Assembly (NCBI RefSeq): GCF_022712295.1
Contig: NZ_JALAGT010000106.1
Span: 1-18,238, forward strand
Length of the DNA: 18,238 nt
From: Galactobacter sp.
GTDB lineage: Bacteria > Actinomycetota > Actinomycetes > Actinomycetales > Micrococcaceae
Direction: 5' to 3'
Part shown: positions 15,308 to 18,238 of the stretch, in pieces
Layout: each line of letters opens with the position of its first letter
Position numbering within the stretch: the first letter of the stretch is position 1
Notes under the pieces: model-generated
The model's input: only the letters and a program-made list of their open reading frames with translations
What the model was told of the DNA's origin: nothing
Database searches by the model: none
Program-made: the position numbers and the translations under genes

Positions 15308-15348
15308 CACTCGTGGAGGGGAAACCACTCGGATCCCCTCCACGAGTC
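15308..15348 (+). repeat. 15-bp hairpin between qcrC and qcrA
   Basis: A perfect 15-bp stem (15308-15322 with 15334-15348; core ACTCGTGGAGGGG and its complement) encloses an 11-base loop. It is in the 91-bp gap that begins at the qcrC stop. The motif CACTCG appears three times here (at the qcrC end, in the left arm and in the loop). No T-run follows, and qcrA continues the operon. It may be a partial terminator or an mRNA-processing and stability element. Confidence 0.6.
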
Positions 15349-15392
15349 ACACACACTTCACACGCACATCTGAGAGAAGGTAGAGAGACACT

Positions 15393-16445
15393 ATGGGCGA
15401 CGAACGTCACGGTGACCCGTTGCACCCGGGTGCCGTCGATCAGGTTCGCCAGGGGGACGTGGACACGTTCCAAGACCCCGGCATGCCACCCCATCCGCCA
15501 CGCTTGACCGACCTTGACCCCAAGGCCGAGAAGCGTGGAGAGCGCCAGGTCCTGGTCCTGTTCATCATTTCCGTCATCGGGACCATCCTGTTCTTCTTCG
15601 CCTACTTCGGCGTGGGACACACCGGTATCGAGATCGGCACCAAGCTCCGCCTGCAGAACGCCCTGCTCGGCCTCGCCACCGGTCTGGCCATGCTCGGCAT
15701 CGGCCTGGGCATCATCCACTGGGCCAAGGCCCTGATGCCCGACCACGAGTCCGAAGAGGCTCGCCATGACCTCGCCGACGAGGGCCACCGTGCAGAGGCG
15801 CAGGAAATCATGGACACCATCGTCGAGGAATCCGGGCTGAAGCGTCGCAAGCTGCTGCGCAACACCCTGATCGGCGCCATCGCGGTCGCACCGCTGCCCG
15901 CGATCTTCTACTTCCGCGACATGGACCGCTCCAAGCTCGGGGCACGCGCCATGGTCGACCGCCTGCGGCACACCATGTGGGCCAAGGGTGTCCGCCTGGT
16001 GCGGGACCCCTCCGGTCTGCCCATCAAGGCCTCCGACGTCCAGCTCGGCTCCGCCTTCCACGTCATCCCTGAGGGTCTCAACGAACTCAAGGAGGGCAAG
16101 CTCAACGAGAAGTCCAAGGCCGTGGTGCTGCTGATGCGCCTGCCCAAGGACAAGCTGACCATCTCCCCCGGTCGTGAGACCTGGAACGTGGACGGCATCG
16201 TGGCCTACTCGAAGATCTGCACGCACGTCGGCTGCCCGGTGGCACTGTACGAGCAGCAGACCCACCACCTGCTCTGCCCCTGCCACCAGTCGACCTTCGA
16301 CCTCACGCAGGAGTGCAAGGTGATCTTCGGCCCCGCCGGACACGCCCTGCCGCAGCTGCCCATCGAGGTGGACTCCGAGGGCTACCTCGTGGCACAGAGT
16401 GACTTCCAGGAACCCGTCGGACCGAGCTATTGGGAGCGTGGCTGA
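15393..16445 (+). CDS. qcrA: Rieske iron-sulfur subunit of the bc1 complex
   Basis: A 350-residue protein. The [2Fe-2S] motifs are CTHVGC (C276, H278, C281) and CPCHQS (C295, C297, H298). C276, H278, C295 and H298 bind the cluster, and C281-C297 form the disulfide. Three transmembrane helices (about residues 52-73, 89-110 and 157-174) are typical of actinobacterial QcrA. A twin-arginine motif (KRRKLLRN, R151-R152) precedes the third helix. In Streptomyces QcrA the first helices use Sec and the third uses Tat, and the same is inferred here. It shuttles electrons from menaquinol to QcrC. The ATG start is preceded by GAGAAGG at a rather long spacing. qcrB begins two bases after its stop. Confidence 0.96.
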   Translation: MGDERHGDPLHPGAVDQVRQGDVDTFQDPGMPPHPPRLTDLDPKAEKRGERQVLVLFIISVIGTILFFFAYFGVGHTGIEIGTKLRLQNALLGLATGLAMLGIGLGIIHWAKALMPDHESEEARHDLADEGHRAEAQEIMDTIVEESGLKRRKLLRNTLIGAIAVAPLPAIFYFRDMDRSKLGARAMVDRLRHTMWAKGVRLVRDPSGLPIKASDVQLGSAFHVIPEGLNELKEGKLNEKSKAVVLLMRLPKDKLTISPGRETWNVDGIVAYSKICTHVGCPVALYEQQTHHLLCPCHQSTFDLTQECKVIFGPAGHALPQLPIEVDSEGYLVAQSDFQEPVGPSYWERG

Positions 16446-16447
16446 TC

Positions 16448-18115
16448 ATGACGCAGACGACTGAATACCAGCCGAGCACCCGTACGGGTCGCGTGGCCAA
16501 CTTCGTCAACACCCGCACCGGCATGTCCGCCGTGGTGCGCGAGTTCGGACGCAAGATCTTCCCGGACCACTGGTCCTTCATGTTCGGTGAAGTGGCGCTG
16601 TACTCCTTCATCATCCTGCTGCTCTCGGGCACCTTCCTGACCTTCTTCTTCGATCCGTCCATGGCGGAAACCCACTACGACGGCTCCTACGTGCCGCTGC
16701 GTGGGGTCGAGATGTCGGTTGCTTTCCAGTCCTCCCTCGACATCTCCTTCGATGTCCGCGGTGGCCTGTTCATGCGACAGCTGCACCACTGGGCGGCCCT
16801 ACTGTTCATGGCAGCCATGGCCGTGCACATGTGCCGTATCTTCTTCACCGGCGCATTCCGCCGCCCGCGTGAGCTGAACTGGGTCGTCGGCTGCCTGCTG
16901 ATCTTCATCGGCATCTTCGCCGGCTTCACCGGCTACTCCCTCCCCGATGACCTGCTCTCCGGTAACGGCCTGCGCATCATCGACGGCGTGATCAAGTCGA
17001 TCCCGGTGATCGGAACCTACATCTCGTTCTTCCTCTTCGGAGGCGAGTTCCCGGGTACCGCGATCATCTCCCGCTTGTACATGCTGCACATCCTGCTGAT
17101 CCCGGCCATCATCCTGTTGCTGATCGCGATCCACCTGGTCATGGTCGTGGTGCACAAGCACACCCAGTACCCCGGCCCGGGCCGCCGCGAGGACAACGTG
17201 GTCGGCTTCCCGGTCGGCCCGGTGTACGCATTCAAGGCCGGCGGCTTCCTGTTCGTCGTCTTCGGCGCGCTGGCTCTGATCGCAGGCTTCTTCCAGATCA
17301 ACCCGATCTGGAACTACGGGCCTTACGATCCCTCCCCCGTGTCCGCAGGTACCCAGCCGGACTGGTACGTGGGCTGGGTGGACGGCATCCTCCGCTTGAT
17401 GCCCGGTATGTTGGGTGACTTCTCGTTCGAACGCGTCATCCCGTTCCCGTGGGGCGACAACGTCCTCATCCTGAACGTCATCGGCCCCGTGGCCACCGTG
17501 GTGCTCGCCCTGGTGATCATCATGGTCTGCTGGCCCTGGATCGAGCGTTGGTTCACCAAGGACAACCGCGAGCACCACATCCTGGACCGTCCTCGCAACG
17601 CGCCGTTCCGCACGGCCACCGGCGTCGCCGCCTGTGTCCTCTACGGAACCATGTGGGCAGCGGCTTCCTCGGATATCATCGCGACGCACTTCAAGGTCTC
17701 CTTGAACGACGTGACGTACTGGCTGCGCACCCTGCTGATCATCGGCCCGTTCATCGCCTTCTGGATCACCCGTCGCATCTGCCTGTCCCTGCAGCGTAAG
17801 GACCGCGAGACCGTGCTTCACGGCCGCGAGACCGGACAGGTCTTCATGTCGCCCGAGGGCGGCTATGAGGAGAAGCACCAGCAGCTCGACGAGTACAAGC
17901 GCTGGCGCCTGGTGTCCTTCAAGACCCCGACCTACATTCCGGCCCAGCCGGATGAGGACGGGAACATCTCCCGCAAGGAACGCCGTCGCGCCTGGTGGGC
18001 CAAGTTCTTCCTGGAGGACCGCGTCGCACCGGTCACCCCGGCCGAACTCGAGGCCGCTCACCACGACCACCACGAGGTCAAGGGTGACGACGACAAGAAG
18101 GAGCTGGGTCACTGA
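16448..18115 (+). CDS. qcrB: cytochrome b subunit of the bc1 complex
   Basis: About 555 residues, with a complete cytochrome b core and the long hydrophilic C-terminal extension usual in actinobacteria. The haem-b ligands fit H113 and H127 (LHHWAALLF...VHM) in one helix and H214 and H229 (MLHILLIP...AIHLVM) in another. The quinol-site motif is PDWY (304-307), replacing the classical PEWY as in other actinobacteria. The ATG at 16448 is preferred: it lies two bases after the qcrA stop, with GGGAG about 11 bases upstream. A GTG-type start at 16430 inside qcrA is possible but unneeded. QcrB oxidises menaquinol in the membrane and is the target of drugs such as telacebec in mycobacteria. Confidence 0.95.
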   Translation: MTQTTEYQPSTRTGRVANFVNTRTGMSAVVREFGRKIFPDHWSFMFGEVALYSFIILLLSGTFLTFFFDPSMAETHYDGSYVPLRGVEMSVAFQSSLDISFDVRGGLFMRQLHHWAALLFMAAMAVHMCRIFFTGAFRRPRELNWVVGCLLIFIGIFAGFTGYSLPDDLLSGNGLRIIDGVIKSIPVIGTYISFFLFGGEFPGTAIISRLYMLHILLIPAIILLLIAIHLVMVVVHKHTQYPGPGRREDNVVGFPVGPVYAFKAGGFLFVVFGALALIAGFFQINPIWNYGPYDPSPVSAGTQPDWYVGWVDGILRLMPGMLGDFSFERVIPFPWGDNVLILNVIGPVATVVLALVIIMVCWPWIERWFTKDNREHHILDRPRNAPFRTATGVAACVLYGTMWAAASSDIIATHFKVSLNDVTYWLRTLLIIGPFIAFWITRRICLSLQRKDRETVLHGRETGQVFMSPEGGYEEKHQQLDEYKRWRLVSFKTPTYIPAQPDEDGNISRKERRRAWWAKFFLEDRVAPVTPAELEAAHHDHHEVKGDDDKKELGH

Positions 18116-18139
18116 TCCACCGCTCGTAGCTCGACAGAA

Positions 18140-18172
18140 GGGGCCCTCCCCGTGCGTCTCGGGGCGGGGGGG
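18140..18172 (+). terminator. half of a terminator hairpin after qcrB
   Basis: GGGGCCCTCCCCG (18140-18152) begins 24 bases after the qcrB stop. A pairing arm starts with CGGGG at 18160 but then departs from the expected AGGGCCCC, reading C and G runs instead. It is probably an intrinsic terminator whose distal arm is misread in this assembly. Confidence 0.5.
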
Positions 18173-18238
18173 GCCGCGTGGGGGGGGCGACGGGCGGGGG
18201 GTCGGGGACGCGGCGCGATCGGGTGGGGGGGCGCCGGG
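18165..18238. other. low-complexity G-rich contig end, probably unreliable sequence
   Basis: The final ~70 bases are dominated by runs of G on one strand, have no coding signal and bear no relation to the clean sequence before them. The change starts inside the terminator stem. This looks like sequencing noise at a contig edge rather than biology. Confidence 0.7.

Noticed and set aside
15282..16343. Open frame of 353 codons opposite qcrA
   Set aside because: It is the complement of a clearly coding Rieske gene, with no recognisable domain.
16799..18112. Long open frame of 437 codons on the minus strand opposite qcrB
   Set aside because: Composition is low-complexity V/D/G/H/A-rich and mirrors the codon bias of qcrB on the other strand; qcrB has clear haem-ligand and PDWY motifs.
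1..18238. CRISPR arrays, tRNA or rRNA genes, insertion sequences
   Set aside because: I saw no regularly spaced repeats, no tRNA or rRNA signatures and no transposase or terminal inverted repeats.

Overview
The window comes from a high-GC actinobacterium. The best guess is Micrococcales, probably Micrococcaceae. The case rests on: the trpD(-) / ctaE-qcrC-qcrA-qcrB(+) neighbourhood, which is conserved across Actinobacteria; a diheme QcrC and a three-helix Rieske protein; frequent GTG starts; leaderless-looking promoters; and a dif-like site close to the actinobacterial consensus. The last ~70 bases are G-rich, low-complexity sequence that looks like a poor contig end.

Layout. 1-2393: a short UvrA paralogue (+). 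2378-3090: a VapBC toxin-antitoxin operon with an operator-like inverted repeat that ends one base before the vapB start codon. 3107-3739 (-): a tyrosine-phosphatase-like gene with an intact CX5R loop but apparently without its N-terminal region. 3767-3794: a 28-bp XerCD/dif-type site. 3804-9642 (-): a tightly overlapping operon jetA-jetB-jetC, a Wadjet/MksBEF-type SMC complex, with no jetD (mksG) nuclease where it would be expected. 9643-9981: a divergent intergenic region with a direct repeat resembling MtrA sites and a 5'-leader hairpin. 9982-10863: an M23 cell-wall endopeptidase. 10885-12044: a FadR-type GntR regulator followed by a DUF3054 membrane protein. 12117-12398: a stand-alone Lrp/AsnC ligand-binding domain. 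12437-12517: strong terminators between convergent genes. 12523-13578 (-): trpD. 13793-18115 (+): ctaE-qcrC-qcrA-qcrB, encoding the bcc-aa3 respiratory supercomplex branch.

The most interesting part is 3100-9650. A plasmid-defence/condensin operon lacking its nuclease subunit ends nine bases from a dif-type site, and a phosphatase gene on the other side of that site seems to have lost its start. Together these suggest a past rearrangement at dif, either a Xer-mediated exchange or a deletion. They also suggest that this part of the genome lies at the replication terminus. The respiratory operon to the right is ordinary and complete in its genes. Its features of note are a leaderless-looking promoter at ctaE and a 15-bp hairpin between qcrC and qcrA.
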